From positions 99,859,930 to 99,923,929 of the forward strand of contig OY282560.1 of the NCBI GenBank assembly GCA_958295665.1: a stretch of 64,000 nt of DNA, written 5' to 3'. Under the pieces are notes generated by a model. The model had not been told where the DNA came from. It did no database searches and worked only from the letters and a program-made list of their open reading frames with translations. The position numbers and the translations under genes were made by a program. Origin of the DNA: Tipula vernalis. Taxonomy: Eukaryota; Arthropoda; Insecta; Diptera; Tipulidae. Below are positions 39,930 to 54,281 of this stretch, piece by piece (positions within the stretch are counted from its first letter, which is position 1; every line of letters starts with the position of its first letter).

Positions 39930-42060
39930 TTTATGGTCTATAGTTCAGGTGGTTTTCCATAAAATTGAATTTTCTACGAAATGTGTAGAAATATTCGAGC
40001 GATCTAAATGCCCGTTGGCATGACAATTACAGGTTTCAGCACCTATTGATAGAGGCATCAATCATCGAAATCGGAGCCCAATTGCAGATTTCCGTTTTTT
40101 TATTATGAATTTATGGTCTATAGTTCAGGTGATTTTCCATAAAATTGAATTTTCTACAAAATGTGTAGAAATATTCGAGCGATCTAAATGCCCGTTGGCA
40201 TGACAATTACAGGTCTCAGCACCTATTGATAGAGGCATAAATCATCGAAATCGGAGCCCAATTGCAGATTTTCGTTATAGTTCAGGTGATTTTCCATAAA
40301 ATTGAATTTTCTACGAAATGTGTAGAAATATTCGAGCGATCTAAATGCCCGTTGGCATGACAATTACAGGTCTCAGCACCTATTGATAGAGGCATAAATC
40401 ATCGAAATCGGAGCCCAATTGCAGATTTCCGTTTTTTTTATTATGAATTTATGGTCTATAGTTCAGGTGATTTTCCATAAAATTGAATTTTCTACGAAAT
40501 GTGTAGAAATATTCGAGCGATCTATATGCCCGTTGGCATGACAATTACAGGTCTCAGCACCTATTGATAGAGGCATCAATCATCGAAATCGGAGCACAAT
40601 TGCAGATTTTCGTTTTTTATTATGGATTCATGGTCTATAGTTCAGGTGATTTTCCATAAAATTGAATTTTCTACAAAATGTGTAGAAATATTCGAGCTAT
40701 CTAAATGCCCGTTGGCATGACAATTACAGGTCTCAGCACCTATTGATAGAGGCATAAATCATCGAAATCGGAGCCCAATTGCAGATTTTCGTTTTTTTAT
40801 TATGAATTTATGGTCTATAGTTCAGGTGATTTTCCATAAAATTGAATTTTCTACGAAATGTGTAGAAATATTCGAGCGATCTAAATGCCCGTTGGCATGA
40901 CAATTACAGGTCTCAGCACCTATTGATAGAGGCATCAATCATCGAAATCGGAGCCCAATTGCAGATTTTCGTTTTTTTATTATGAATTTATGGTTTATAG
41001 TTCAGGTGATTTTCCATAAAATTGAATTTTCTACGAAATGTGTAGAAATATTCGAGCGATCTAAATGCCCGTTAGCATGACAATTACAGGTCTCAGCACC
41101 TATTGATAGAGGCATCAATCATCGAAATCGGAGCACAATTGCAGATTTTCGTTTTTTATTATGGATTCATGGTCTATAGTTCAGGTGATTTTCCATAAAA
41201 TTGAATTTTCTACGAAATGTGTAGAAATATTCGAGCGATCTAAATGCCCGTTGGCATGACAATTACAGGTCTCAGCACCTATTGATAGAGGCATCAATCA
41301 TCGAAATCGGAGCACAATTGCAGATTTTCGTTTTTTATTATGGATTCATGGTCTATAGTTCAGGTGATTTTCCATAAAATTGAATTTTCTACGAAATGTG
41401 TAGAAATATTCGAGCGATCTAAATGCCCGTTGGCATGACAATTACAGGTCTCAGCACCTATTGATAGAGGCATCAATCATCGAAATCGGAGCCCAATTGC
41501 AGATTTCCGTTTTTTTATTATGAATTTATGGTCTATAGTTCAGGTGATTTTCCATAAAATTGAATTTTCTACAAAATGTGTAGAAATATTCGAGCGATCT
41601 AAATGCCCGTTGGCATGACAATTACAGGTATCAGCACCTATTGATAGAGGCATCAATCATCGAAATCGAAGCCCAATTGCAGATTTTCGTTTTTTTATTA
41701 TGAATTTATGGTCTATAGTTCAGGTGGTTTTCCATAAAATTGAATTTTCTAAGAAATGTGTAGAAATATTCGAGCGATCTAAATGCCCGTTGGCATGACA
41801 ATTACAGGTCTCAGCACCTATTGATAGAGGCATCAATCATCGAAATCGGAGCCCAATTGCAGATTTCCGTTTTTTTATTATGAGTTTATGTTCTATAGTT
41901 CAGGTGATTTTCCATAAAATTGAATTTTCTACGAAATGTGTAGAAATATTCGAGCGATCTAAATGCCCGTTGGCATGACAATTACAGGTCTCAGCACCTA
42001 TTGATAGAGGCATCAATCATCGAAATCGGAGCACAATTGCAGATTTTCGTTTTTTATTAT
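39930..42060 (+). repeat. Segmental duplication within region 9, copy 1
   Basis: This block matches 43500-45990. Shared private features in order are GGTGGTTTT with CTACG, CAGGTTTCAGCACC (40031 and 43605), the 23 bp deletion (40273 and 43846), GTTAGCATGAC (41071 and 44643) and CAGGTATCAGC (41625 and 45556). The offset rises from about 3573 to 3931 because the second copy gained two units (359 bp). Individual monomers between the markers differ, so some exchange followed the duplication. Confidence 0.8.
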
Positions 42061-43499
42061 GGATTCATGGTCTATAGTTCAGGTGATTTTCCATAAAATT
42101 GAATTTTCTACAAAATGTGTAGAAATATTCGAGCGATCTAAATGCCCGTTGGCATGACAATTACAGGTCTCAGCACCTATTGATAGAGGCATCAATCATC
42201 GAAATCGGAGCCCAATTGCAGATTTTCGTTTTTTTATTATGAATTTATGGTCTATAGTTCAGGTGATTTTCCATAAAATTGAATTTTCTACGAAATGTGT
42301 AGAAATATTCGAGCGATCTAAATGCCCGTTGGCATGACAATTACAGGTCTCAGCACCTATTGATAGAGGCATCAATCATCGAAATCGGAGCCCAATTGCA
42401 GATTTTCGTTTTTTTATTATGAATTTATGGTCTATAGTTCAGGTGATTTGCCATAAAATTGAATTTTCTACGAAATGTGTAGAAATATTCGAGCGATCTA
42501 AATGCCCGTTGGCATGACAATTACAGGTCTCAGCACCTATTGATAGAGGCATAAATCATCGAAATCGGAGCCCAATTGCAGATTTCCGTTTTTTTATTAT
42601 GAATTTATGGTCTATAGTTCAGGTGATTTTCCATAAAATTGAATTTTCTACGAAATGTGTAGAAATATTTGAGCGATCTATATGCCCGTTGGCATGACAA
42701 TTACAGGTCTCAGCACCTATTGATAGAGGCATCAATCATCGAAATCGGAGCACAATTGCAGATTTTCGTTTTTTATTATGGATTCATGGTCTGTAGTTCA
42801 GGTGATTTTCCATAAAATTGAATTTTCTACAAAATGTGTAGAAATATTCGAGCGATCTAAATGCCCGTTGGCATGACAATTACAGGTCTCAGCACCTATT
42901 GATAGAGGCATAAATCATCGAAATCGGAGCCCAATTGCAGATTTTCGTTTTTTTATTATGAATTTATGGTCTATAGTTCAGGTGATTTTCCATAAAATTG
43001 AATTTTCTACGAAATGTGTAGAAATATTCGAGCGATCTAAATGCCCGTTGGCATGACAATTACAGGTCTCAGCACCTATTGATAGAGGCATCAATCATCG
43101 AAATCGGAGCCCAATTGCAGATTTTCGTTTTTTTATTATGAATTTATGGTCTATAGTTCAGGTGATTTTCCATAAAATTGAATTTTCTACGAAATGTGTA
43201 GAAATATTCGAGCGATCTAAATGCCCGTTGGCATGACAATTACAGGTCTCAGCACCTATTGATAGAGGCATCAATCATCGAAATCGGAGCCCAATTGCAG
43301 ATTTTCGTTTTTTTATTATGAATTTATGGTCTATAGTTCAGGTGATTTTCCATAAAATTGAATTTTCTACGAAATGTGTAGAAATATTCGAGCGATCTAA
43401 ATGCCCGTTGGCATGACAATTACAGGTCTCAGCACCTATTGATAGAGGCATAAATCATCGAAATCGGAGCCCAATTGCAGATTTTCGTTTTTTTATTAT

Positions 43500-45990
43500 G
43501 AATTTATGGTCTATAGTTCAGGTGGTTTTCCATAAAATTGAATTTTCTACGAAATGTGTAGAAATATTCGAGCGATCTAAATGCCCGTTGGCATGACAAT
43601 TACAGGTTTCAGCACCTATTGATAGAGGCATCAATCATCGAAATCGGAGCCCAATTGCAGATTTCCGTTTTTTTATTATGAATTTATGGTCTATAGTTCA
43701 GGTGATTTTCCATAAAATTGAATTTTCTACAAAATGTGTAGAAATATTCGAGCGATCTAAATGCCCGTTGGCATGACAATTACAGGTCTCAGCACCTATT
43801 GATAGAGGCATAAATCATCGAAATCGGAGCCCAATTGCAGATTTTCGTTATAGTTCAGGTGATTTTCCATAAAATTGAATTTTCTACGAAATGTGTAGAA
43901 ATATTCGAGCGATCTAAATGCCCGTTGGCATGACAATTACAGGTCTCAGCACCTATTGATAGAGGCATAAATCATCGAAATCGGAGCCCAATTGCAGATT
44001 TCCGTTTTTTTATTATGAATTTATGGTCTATAGTTCAGGTGATTTTCCATAAAATTGAATTTTCTACGAAATGTGTAGAAATATTCGAGCGATCTATATG
44101 CCCGTTGGCATGACAATTACAGGTCTCAGCACCTATTGATAGAGGCATCAATCATCGAAATCGGAGCACAATTGCAGATTTTCGTTTTTTTATTATGAAT
44201 TTATGGTCTATAGTTCAGGTGATTTTCCATAAAATTGAATTGTCTACGAAATGTGTAGAAATATTCGAGCGATCTAAATGCCCGTTGGCATGACAATTAC
44301 AGGTCTCAGCACCTATTGATAGAGGCATAAATCATCGAAATCGGAGCCCAATTGCAGATTTTCGTTTTTTTATTATGAATTTATGGTCTATAGTTCAGGT
44401 GATTTTCCATAAAATTGAATTTTCTACGAAATGTGTAGAAATATTCGAGCGATCTAAATGCCCGTTGGCATGACAATTACAGGTCTCAGCACCTATTGAT
44501 AGAGGCATCAATCATCGAAATCGGAGCCCAATTGCAGATTTTCGTTTTTTATTATGAATTTATGGTCTATAGTTCAGGTGATTTTCCATAAAATTGAATT
44601 TTCTACGAAATGTGTAGAAATATTCGAGCGATCTAAATGCCCGTTAGCATGACAATTACAGGTCTGAGCACCTATTGATAGAGGCATCAATCATCGAAAT
44701 CGGAGCACAATTGCAGATTTTCGTTTTTTATTATGGATTCATGGTCTATAGTTCAGGTGATTTTCCATAAAATTGAATTTTCTACGAAATGTGTAGAAAT
44801 ATTCGAGCGATCTTAATGCCCGTTGGCATGACAATTACAGGTCTCAGCACCTATTGATAGAGGCATCAATCATCGAAATCGGAGCACAATTGCAGATTTT
44901 CGTTTTTTATTATGGATTCATGGTCTATAGTTCAGGTGATTTTCCATAAAATTGAATTTTCTACGAAATGTGTAGAAATATTCGAGCGATCTAAATGCCC
45001 GTTGGCATGACAATTACAGGTCTCAGCACCTATTGATAGAGGCATCAATCATCGAAATCGGAGCACAATTGCAGATTTTCGTTTTTTATTATGGATTCAT
45101 GGTCTATAGTTCAGGTGATTTTCCATAAAATTGAATTTTCTACGAAATGTGTAGAAATATTCGAGCGATCTAAATGCCCGTTGGCATGACAATTACAGGT
45201 CTCAGCACCTATTGATAGAAGCATCAATCATCGAAATCGGAGCCCAATTGCAGATTTTCGTTTTTTTATTATGAATTTATGGTCTATAGTTCAGGTGATT
45301 TTCCATAAAATTGAATTTTCTACGAAATGTGTAGAAATATTCGAGCGATCTAAATGCCCGTTGGCATGACAATTACAGGTCTCAGCACCTATTGATAGAG
45401 GCATCAATCATCGAAATCGGAGCCCAATTGCAGATTTCCGTTTTTTTATTATGAATTTATGGTCTATAGTTCAGGTGATTTTCCATAAAATTGAATTTTC
45501 TACAAAATGTGTAGAAATATTCGAGCGATCTAAATGCCCGTTGGCATGACAATTACAGGTATCAGCACCTATTGATAGAGGCATCAATCATCGAAATCGG
45601 AGCCCAATTGCAGATTTTCGTTTTTTTATTATGAATTTATGGTCTATAGTTCAGGTGGTTTTCCATAAAATTGAATTTTCTAAGAAATGTGTAGAAATAT
45701 TCGAGCGATCTAAATGCCCGTTGGCATGACAATTACAGGTCTCAGCACCTATTGATAGAGGCATCAATCATCGAAATCGGAGCCCAATTGCAGATTTCCG
45801 TTTTTTTATTATGAATTTATGGTCTATAGTTCAGGTGATTTTCCATAAAATTGAATTTTCTACGAAATGTGTAGAAATATTCGAGCGATCTAAATGCCCG
45901 TTGGCATGACAATTACAGGTCTCAGCACCTATTGATAGAGGCATCAATCATCGAAATCGGAGCACAATTGCAGATTTTCGTTTTTTATTA
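43500..45990 (+). repeat. Segmental duplication within region 9, copy 2
   Basis: Counterpart of 39930-42060, longer by two units, with three consecutive D-end GAGCAC monomers near 44730-45090 where copy 1 has two. Local differences such as GAATTGTCTACG near 44240 and GGTCTGAGC near 44663 are private to this copy. Confidence 0.8.
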
Positions 45991-46577
45991 TGGATTCATG
46001 GTCTATAGTTCAGGTGATTTTCCATAAAATTGAATTTTCTACGAAATGTGTAGAAATATTCGAGCGATCTAAATGCCCGTTGGCATGACAATTACAGGTC
46101 TCAGCACCTATTGATAGAGGCATCAATCATCGAAATCGGAGCCCAATTGCAGATTTTCGTTTTTTTATTATGAATTTATGGTCTATAGTTCAGGTGATTT
46201 TCCATAAAATTGAATTTTCTACGAAATGTGTAGAAATATTCGAGCGATCTAAATGCCCGTTGGCATGACAATTACAGGTATCAGCACCTATTGATAGAGG
46301 CATCAATCATCGAAATCGGAGCACAATTGCAGATTTTCGTTTTTTATTATGGATTCATGGTCTATAGTTCAGGTGATTTTCCATAAAATTGAATTTTCTA
46401 CGAAATGTGTAGAAATATTCGAGCGATCTAAATGCCCGTTGGCATGACAATTACAGGTCTCAGCACCTATTGATAGAGGCATCAATCATCGAAATCGGAG
46501 CCCAATTGCAGATTTCCGTTTTTTTATTATGAATTTATGGTCTATAGTTCAGGTGATTTTCCATAAAATTGAATTTT

Positions 46578-46591
46578 CTACAATTCGAGCG
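46578..46591 (+). repeat. 14 bp deletion removing the right arm of the monomer dyad
   Basis: The sequence reads CTACAATTCGAGCG where neighbours read CTACAAAATGTG and on to TTCGAGCG. The 14 missing bases include GTAGAAA, the right arm of the TTTCTAC dyad. I found this in one unit only. Confidence 0.88.
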
Positions 46592-49500
46592 ATCTAAATG
46601 CCCGTTGGCATGACAATTACAGGTCTCAGCACCTATTGATAGAGGCATAAATCATCGAAATCGGAGCCCAATTGCAGATTTTCGTTTTTTTATTATGAAT
46701 TTATGGTCTATAGTTCAGGTGATTTTCCATAAAATTGAATTTTCTACGAAATGTGTAGAAATATTCGAGCGATCTAAATGCCCGTTGGCATGACAATTAC
46801 AGGTCTCAGCACCTATTGATAGAGGCATCAATCATCGAAATCGGAGCACAATTGCAGATTTTCGTTTTTTTATTATGAATTTATGGTCTATAGTTCAGGT
46901 GATTTTCCATAAAATTGAATTTTCTACGAAATGTGTAGAAATATTCGAGCGATCTAAATGCCCGTTGGCATGAAAATTACAGGTCTCAGCACCTATTGAT
47001 AGAGGCATCAATCATCGAAATCGGAGCCCAATTGCAGATTTTCGTTTTTTTATTATGAATTTATGGTCTATAATTCAGGTGATTTTCCATAAAATTGAAT
47101 TTTCTACGAAATGTGTAGAAATATTCGAGCGATCTATATGCCCGTTGGCATGACAATTACAGGTCTCAGCACCTATTGATAGAGGCATCAATCATCGAAA
47201 TCGGAGCCCAATTGCAGATTTTCGTTTTTTATTATGGATTCATGGTCTATAGTTCAGGTGATTTTCCATAAAATTGAATTTTCTACGAAATGTGTAGAAA
47301 TATTCGAGCGATCTAAATGCCCGTTGGCATGACAATTACAGGTCTCAGCACCTATTGATAGAGGCATCAATCATCGAAATCGGAGCCCAATTGCAGATTT
47401 TCGTTTTTTTATTATGAATTTATGGTCTATAGTTCAGTGATTTTCCATAAAATTGAATTTTCTACGAAATGTGTAGAAATATTCGAGCGATCTAAATGCC
47501 CGTTGGCATGACAATTACAGGTCTCAGCACCTATTGATAGAGGCATCAATCATCGAAATCGGAGCACAATTGCAGATTTTCGTTTTTTATTATGGATTCA
47601 TGGTCTATAGTTCAGGTGATTTTCCATAAAATTGAATTTTCTACGAAATGTGTAGAAATATTCGAGCGATCTAAATGCCCGTTGGCATGACAATTACAGG
47701 TCTCAGCACCTATTGATAGAGGCATCAATCATCGAAATCGGAGCACAATTGCAGATTTTCGTTTTTTATTATGGATTCATGGTCTATAGTTCAGGTGATT
47801 TTCCATAAAATTGAATTTTCTACGAAATGTGTAGAAATATTCGAGCGATCTAAATGCCCGTTGGCATGACAATTACAGGTCTCAGCACCTATTAATAGAG
47901 GCATCAATCATCGAAATCGGAGCCCAATTGCAGATTTTCGTTTTTTTATTATGAATTTATGGTCTATAGTTCAGGTGATTTTCCATAAAATTGAATTTTC
48001 TACGAAATGTGTAGAAATATTCGAGCGATCTAAATGCCCATTGGCATGACAATTACAGGTCTCAGCACCTATTGATAGAGGCATAAATCATCGAAATCGG
48101 AGCCCAATTGCAGATTTTCGTTTTTTTATTATGAATTTATGGTCTATAGTTCAGGTGATTTTCCATAAAATTGAATTTTCTACGAAATGTGTAGAAATAT
48201 TCGAGCGATCTAAATGCCCGTTGGCATGAAAATTACAGGTCTCAGCACCTATTGATAGAGGCATCAATCATCGAAATCGGAGCCCAATTGCAGATTTCCG
48301 TTTTTTTATTATGAATTTATGGTCTATAATTCAGGTGATTTTCCATAAAATTGAATTTTCTACGAAATGTGTAGAAATATTCGAGCGATCTATATGCCCG
48401 TTGGCATGACAATTACAGGTCTCAGCACCTATTGATAGAGGCATCAATCATCGAAATCGGAGCACAATTGCAGATTTTCGTTTTTTATTATGGATTCATG
48501 GTCTATAGTTCAGGTGATTTTCCATAAAATTGAATTTTCTACGAAATGTGTAGAAATATTCGAGCGATCTAAATGCCCGTTGGCATGACAATTACAGGTC
48601 TCAGCACCTATTGATAGAGGCATCAATCATCGAAATCGGAGCCCAATTGCAGATTTTCGTTTTTTATTATGGATTCATGGTCAATAGTTCAGGTGATTTT
48701 CCATAAAATTGAATTTTCTACGAAATGTGTAGAAATATTCGAGCGATCTAAATGCCCGTTGGCATGACAATTACAGGTCTCAGCACCTATTGATAAAGAC
48801 ATCAATCATCGAAATCGGAGCACAATTGCAGATTTTCGTTTTTTATTATGGATTCATGGTCTATAGTTCAGGTGATTTTCCATAAAATTGAATTTTCTAC
48901 GAAATGTGTAGAAATATTCGAGCGATCTAAATGCCCGTTGGCATGACAATTACAGGTCTCAGCACCTATTGATAGAGGCATCAATCATCGAAATCGGAGC
49001 CCAATTGCAGATTTTCGTTTTTTTATTATGAATTTATGGTCTATAGTTCAGGTGATTTTCCATAAAATTGAATTTTCTACGAAATGTGTAGAAATATTCG
49101 AGCGATCTAAATGCCCGTTGGCATGACAATTACAGGTCTCAGCACCTATTGATAGAGGCATCAATCATCGAAATCGGAGCCCAATTGCAGATTTCCGTTT
49201 TTTTATTATGAATTTATGGTCTATAGTTCAGGTGATTTTCCATAAAATTGAATTTTCTACAAAATGTGTAGAAATATTCGAGCGATCTAAATGCCCGTTG
49301 GCATGACAATTACAGGTCTCAGCACCTATTGATAGAGGCATAAATCATCGAAATCGGAGCCCAATTGCAGATTTTCGTTTTTTTATTATGAATTTATGGT
49401 CTATAGTTCAGGTGATTTTCCATAAAATTGAATTTTCTACGAAATGTGTAGAAATATTCGAGCGATCTAAATGCCCGTTGGCATGACAATTACAGGTCTC

Positions 49501-49760
49501 AGCACCTATTGATAGAGGCATCAATCATCGAAATCGGAGCACAATTGCAGATTTTCGTTTTTTTATTATGAATTTATGGTCTATAGTTCAGGTGATTTTC
49601 CATAAAATTGAATTTTCTACGAAATGTGTAGAAATATTCGAGCGATCTAAATGCCCGTTGGCATGAAAATTACAGGTCTCAGCACCTATTGATAGAGGCA
49701 TCAATCATCGAAATCGGAGCCCAATTGCAGATTTTCGTTTTTTTATTATGAATTTATGGT

Positions 49761-50839
49761 CTATAATTCAGGTGATTTTCCATAAAATTGAATTTTCTAC
49801 GAAATGTGTAGAAATATTCGAGCGATCTATATGCCCGTTGGCATGACAATTACAGGTCTCAGCACCTATTGATAGAGGCATCAATCATCGAAATCGGAGC
49901 CCAATTGCAGATTTTCGTTTTTTATTATGGATTCATGGTCTATAGTTCAGGTGATTTTCCATAAAATTGAATTTTCTACGAAATGTGTAGAAATATTCGA
50001 GCGATCTAAATGCCCGTTGGCATGACAATTACAGGTCTCAGCACCTATTGATAGAGGCATCAATCATCGAAATCGGAGCCCAATTGCAGATTTTCGTTTT
50101 TTTATTATGAATTTATGGTCTATAGTTCAGGTGATTTTCCATAAAATTGAATTTTCTACGAAATGTGTAGAAATATTCGAGCGATCTAAATGCCCGTTGG
50201 CATGACAATTACAGGTCTCAGCACCTATTGATAGAGGCATCAATCATCGAAATCGGAGCCCAATTGCAGATTTCCGTTTTTTTATTATGAATTTATGGTC
50301 TATAGTTCAGGTGATTTTCCATAAAATTGAATTTTCTACAAAATGTGTAGAAATATTCGAGCGATCTAAATGCCCGTTGGCATGACAATTACAGGTCTCA
50401 GCACCTATTGATAGAGGCATAAATCATCGAAATCGGAGCCCAATTGCAGATTTTCGTTTTTTTATTATGAATTTATGGTCTATAGTTCAGGTGATTTTCC
50501 ATAAAATTGAATTTTCTACGAAATGTGTAGAAATATTCGAGCGATCTAAATGCCCGTTGGCATGACAATTACAGGTCTCAGCACCTATTGATAGAGGCAT
50601 CAATCATCGAAATCGGAGCACAATTGCAGATTTTCGTTTTTTTATTATGAATTTATGGTCTATAGTTCAGGTGATTTTCCATAAAATTGAATTTTCTACG
50701 AAATGTGTAGAAATATTCGAGCGATCTAAATGCCCGTTGGCATGAAAATTACAGGTCTCAGCACCTATTGATAGAGGCATCAATCATCGAAATCGGAGCC
50801 CAATTGCAGATTTTCGTTTTTTTATTATGAATTTATGGT
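49761..50839 (+). repeat. 1079 bp hexameric higher-order repeat
   Basis: Six L monomers, five with N-end and one with D-end, form a unit that repeats between CTATAATTCAGG at 49761 and 50840. The order is: TATATGCC with D-end, plain GAGCCC, GATTTCCG, CTACA with GCATAAA, GAGCAC, then CATGAAA. The same order precedes 49761, so nearly two units are present. Related but longer spacings (1256 and 1437 bp) separate the CTATAATTC markers at 47068, 48324 and 49761. Confidence 0.85.
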
Positions 50840-51199
50840 CTATAATTCAGGTGATTTTCCATAAAATTGAATTTTCTACGAAATGTGTAGAAATATTCGA
50901 GCGATCTATATGCCCGTTGGCATGACAATTACAGGTCTCAGCACCTATTGATAGAGGCATCAATCATCGAAATCGGAGCCCAATTGCAGATTTTCGTTTT
51001 TTATTATGGATTCATGGTCTATAGTTCAGGTGATTTTCCATAAAATTGAATTTTCTACGAAATGTGTAGAAATATTCGAGCGATCTAAATGCCCGTTGGC
51101 ATGACAATTACAGGTCTCAGCACCTATTGATAGAGGCATCAATCATCGAAATCGGAGCCCAATTGCAGATTTTCGTTTTTTTATTATGAATTTATGGTC

Positions 51200-53960
51200 T
51201 ATAGTTCAGGTGATTTTCCATAAAATTGAATTTTCTACGAAATGTGTAGAAATATTCGAGCGATCTAAATGCCCGTTGGCATGACAATTACAGGTCTCAG
51301 CACCTATTGATAGAGGCATCAATCATCGAAATCGGAGCCCAATTGCAGATTTTCGTTTTTTTATTATGAATTTATGGTCTATAGTTCAGGTGATTTTCCA
51401 TAAAATTGAATTTTCTACGAAATGTGTAGAAATATTCGAGCGATCTAAATGCCCGTTGGCATGACAATTACAGGTCTCAGCACCTATTGATAGAGGCATC
51501 AATCATCGAAATCGGAGCACAATTGCAGATTTTCGTTTTTTTATTATGAATTTATGGTCTATAGTTCAGGTGATTTTCCATAAAATTGAATTTTCTACGA
51601 AATGTGTAGAAATATTCGAGCGATCTAAATGCCCGTTGGCATGAAAATTACAGGTCTCAGCACCTATTGATAGAGGCATCAATCATCGAAATCGGAGCCC
51701 AATTGCAGATTTTCGTTTTTTTATTATGAATTTATGGTCTATAGTTCAGGTGATTTTCCATAAAATTGAATTATCTACAAAATGTGTAGAAATATTCGAG
51801 CGATCTAAATGCCCGTTGGCATGAAAATTACAGGTCTCAGCACCTATTGATAGAGGCATCAATCATCGAAATCGGAGCCCAATTGCAGATTTTCGTTTTT
51901 TTATTATGAATTTATGGTCTATAGTTCAGGTGATTTTCCATAAAATTGAATTTTCTACGAAATGTGTAGAAATATTCGAGCGATCTAAATGCCCGTTGGC
52001 ATGAAAATTACAGGTCTCAGCACCTATTGATAGAGGCATCAATCATCGAAATCGGAGCCCAATTGCAGATTTTCGTTTTTTTATTATGAATTTATGGTCA
52101 GGTGATTTTCCATAAAATTGAACATTTTAGTTCAGGTGATTTTCCATAAAATTGAATTTTCTACGAAATGTGTAGAAATATTCGAGCGATCTATATGCCC
52201 GTTGGCATGACAATTACAGGTCTCAGCACCTATTGATAGAGGCATCAATCATCGAAATCTGAGCCCAATTGCAGATTTTCGTTTTTTATTATGGATTCAT
52301 GGTCTATAGTTCAGGTGATTTTCCATAAAATTGAATTTTCTACGAAATGTGTAGAAATATTCGAGCGATCTAAATGCCCGTTGGCATGACAATTACAGGT
52401 CTCAGCACCTATTGATAGAGGCATCAATCATCGAAATCGGAGCACAATTGCAGATTTTCGTTTTTTATTATGGATTCATGGTCTATAGTTCAGGTGATTT
52501 TCCATAAAATTGAATTTTCTACGAAATGTGTAGAAATATTCGAGCGATCCAAATGCCCGTTGGCATGACAATTACAGGTCTCAGCACCTATTGATAGAGA
52601 CATCAATCATCGAAATCGCAGCCCAATTGCAGATTTTCGTTTTTTTATAATGAATTTATGGTCTATAGTTCAGGTGATTTTCCATAAAATTGAATTTTCT
52701 ACGAAATGTGTAGAAATATTCGAGCGATCTAAATGCCTGTTGGCATGACAATTACAGGTCTCAGCACCTATTGATAGAGGCATCAATCATCGAAATCGGA
52801 GCCCAATTGCAGATTTTCGTTTTTTTATTATGAATTTATGGTCTATAGTTCAGGTGATTTTCCATAAATTTGAATTTTCTACGAAATGTGTAGAAATATT
52901 CGAGCGATCTAAATGCCCGTTGGCATGACAATTACAGGTCTCAGCACCTATTGATAGAGGCATCAATCATCGAAATCGGAGCACAATTGCAGATTTTCGT
53001 TTTTTTATTATGAATTTATGGTCTATAGTTCAGGTGATTTTCCATAAAATTGAATTTTCTACGAAATGTGTAGAAATATTCGAGCGATCTAAATGCCCGT
53101 TGGCATGAAAATTACAGGTCTCAGCACCTATTGATAGAGGCATCAATCATCGAAATCGGAGCCCAATTGCAGATTTTCGTTTTTTTATTATGAATTTATG
53201 GTCTATAGTTCAGGTGATTTTCCATAAAATTGAATTTTCTACGAAATGTGTAGAAATATTCGAGCGATCTAAATGCCCGTTGGCATGACAATTACAGGTC
53301 TCAGCACCTATTGATAGAGGCATCAATCATCGAAATCGGAGCACAATTGCAGATTTTCGTTTTTTTATTATGAATTTATGGTCTATAGTTCAGGTGATTT
53401 TCCATAAAATTGAATTTTCTACGAAATGTGTAGAAATATTCGAGCGATCTAAATGCCCGTTGGCATGAAAATTACAGGTCTCAGCACCTATTGATAGAGG
53501 CATCAATCATCGAAATCGGACCCCAATTGCAGATTTTCGTTTTTTTATTATGAATTTATGGTCTATAGTTCAGGTGATTTTCCATAAAATTGAATTTTCT
53601 ACGAAATGTGTAGAAATATTCGAGCGATCTATATGCCCGTTGGCATGACAATTACAGGTCTCAGCACCTATTGATAGAGGCATCAATCATCGAAATCGGA
53701 GCACAATTGCAGATTTTCGTTTTTTATTATGGATTCATGGTCTATAGTTCAGGTGATTTTCCATAAAATTGAATTTTCTACGAAATGTGTAGAAATATTC
53801 GAGCGATCTAAATGCCCGTTGGCATGACAATTACAGGTCTCAGCACCTATTGATAGAGGCATCAATCATCGAAATCGGAGCCCAATTGCAGATTTCCGTT
53901 TTTTTATTATGAATTTATGGTCTATAGTTCAGGTGATTTTCCATAAAATTGAATTTTCTA
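51200..53960 (+). repeat. 3082 bp offset duplication, copy 1
   Basis: About 2.7 kb matches 54282-57042 at a constant offset of 3082 bp. Shared private marks are the GAACATTTTAG insertion (52096 and 55178), GCGATCCAAATG (52549 and 55631), ATCGCAGCCC, TTATAATGAATTT, AAATGCCTGTTGG, CCATAAATTTGAATTTT and CGGACCCCAATTGC. The offset equals 17 monomers, four of them 179 bp, plus the 26 bp insertion. Differences seen in copy 1: GAATTATCTACA near 51770, AATCTGAGCCC near 52256 and GATAGAGACATC near 52597. Confidence 0.92.
52096..52136 (+). repeat. 26 bp insertion joint GAACATTTTAG, first of four
   Basis: Between GGT and TTCAGG the usual CTATAG is replaced by a copy of the monomer head (CAGGTGATTTTCC to ATTGAA) plus CATTTTAG, making this unit 206 bp instead of 180. 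The same joint starts at 55178, 60778 and 61164. CATTTTAG is the only short piece here that I cannot derive simply from the monomer consensus. Confidence 0.9.
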
Positions 53961-54281
53961 CGAAATGTGTAGAAATATTCGAGCGATCTATATGCCCGTT
54001 GGCATGACAATTACAGGTCTCAGCACCTATTGATAGAGGCATCAATCATCGAAATCGGAGCACAATTGCAGATTTTCGTTTTTTATTATGGATTCATGGT
54101 CTATAGTTCAGGTGATTTTCCATAAAATTGAATTTTCTACGAAATGTGTAGAAATATTCGAGCGATCTAAATGCCCGTTGGCATGACAATTACAGGTCTC
54201 AGCACCTATTGATAGAGGCATCAATCATCGAAATCGGAGCCCAATTGCAGATTTCCGTTTTTTTATTATGAATTTATGGTC

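Noticed and set aside
52096..52136. Insertion as a small mobile element
   Set aside because: Most of the inserted bases duplicate the monomer head, and there are no terminal inverted repeats or target duplications; template switching is simpler.
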